Source of the DNA: Bilabrum cf. latius | Taxonomy: Eukaryota > Bigyra: Bicosoecida > Bigyra > Bicosoecida | Length of the DNA: 64,000 bases | Assembly (NCBI GenBank): GCA_965178125.1 | Contig: OZ237774.1 | Coordinates: 248,001 to 312,000 of the forward strand | Direction of reading: 5' to 3' | Shown: positions 63,568 through 64,000 of the stretch, piece by piece | Numbering within the stretch: position 1 is the first letter of the stretch | Layout: each line of letters starts with the position of its first letter | The notes under the pieces: generated by a model | What the model was told of the DNA's origin: nothing | Seen by the model: only the letters and a program-made list of their open reading frames with translations | The model's database searches: none | Translations under genes and position numbers: made by a program

Positions 63568-63700
63568 TCGCGAGCCTTTATGTTACTTTCTACTCGAGAA
63601 GATGCAGAGCGGTTGCAGATGGTACGTCCCGCCGCCATGCGACCATAAACCGGTCGCTACACCAAACTGATGCAATACTTCGCACAATTCATCTGTAAAA

Positions 63701-64000
63701 ATGCGCACGTTTTGCGTGGCTTTTGCATGCCTGCTATTGTGTAGCATGGCCGCTAACGCCTTGGACGCGGATATGTCTGTGCTGTCCTACAAAGCTAGCA
63801 GTGCCAGCAAAGCTGGTCTCAAAGTCTCAAGGTCGAAGCACGATCACGGACGACCAACCTACCATCCAGAGCATGTGATATGGGAACCGAATGGCGTTTT
63901 CACCATTGATGGGGCAGTTAGATACCGGTTCACTGAATGTACTGTGGATGTGGATGGAGACGGGCGAGTGCAGCTTGTCGGTGAAGGTGTACAGCCCGGC
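63701..64000 (+). CDS. Secreted protein of unknown function, 5' part
   Basis: ATG 63701 opens a frame that continues past the right edge (100 codons, no stop of any kind). The first 20 residues, MRTFCVAFACLLLCSMAANA, form a clear signal peptide with an ANA-type cleavage site. The mature part (KHDHGRPTYHPEHVIWEPNG, TIDGAVRYRFTECTVDVDGD) is not recognisable and may be beta-rich. It is divergent from copy B. Confidence 0.6.
   Translation, partial: MRTFCVAFACLLLCSMAANALDADMSVLSYKASSASKAGLKVSRSKHDHGRPTYHPEHVIWEPNGVFTIDGAVRYRFTECTVDVDGDGRVQLVGEGVQPG

Overview
Nuclear DNA of a ciliated or flagellated protist, about 60% G+C, from a lineage I cannot name. It is eukaryotic: short GT-AG introns, a CHK2-type checkpoint kinase, Cdc48, KRR1, a PACRG axonemal protein, a PP2C phosphatase, an NCKX exchanger, a telobox Myb protein and a tRNA-Asp with internal pol III boxes.

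The main result is the genetic code. Nearly every protein gene here is read through in-frame TAG codons and ends at TGA. Examples are the CHK2 kinase domain, adenylate kinase, a FabG/CBR4 reductase (four TAGs), NCKX (four), a one-repeat-per-exon ankyrin protein, a 6.3-kb telobox gene (six) and a 22-kb membrane-protein gene (at least 25). Two tandem paralogues at the right end carry CAG in one copy and TAG in the other at the same codon. Aligned family positions are polar. UAG therefore reads as an amino acid, most likely glutamine. TAA is never in frame across about 21 kb of the giant gene. A standard-code gene finder would cut most of these loci into fragments.

Layout. 1-211: end of an exon of an FtsX-type permease. 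1246-3078 (-): CHK2-like kinase. 3435-4589 (+): disordered RG-rich protein. 4756-26774 (-): giant type I membrane protein. 27030-about 32930 (-): ankyrin protein. 33543-33612 (-): tRNA-Asp. 33772-34785 (+): FabG/CBR4 reductase. 35035-35709 (+): Lys-rich protein. 36619-39471 (+): NCKX. 40490-42031 (-): mS23-like protein. 42516-43457 (+): adenylate kinase. 43721-46303 (-): Cdc48. 46868-48066 (+): PACRG. 48227-49666 (-): PP2C. 49982-51166 (+): SDR39U1. 52252-53796 (+): KRR1. 53984-60253 (-): telobox Myb protein. 60475-61789 and 62245-63567 (-): tandem paralogues. 63701-64000 (+): start of a secreted protein.

The genes are housekeeping or surface genes with no shared pathway. Second theme: short DNA words such as GTGTGACGAGTG, GGTGCA..GCAY.RTGGTGC and TCCACCGGTGGA recur across unrelated genes, in different frames and orientations, in an intron and over stop codons, so they act as DNA-level elements and not protein motifs.
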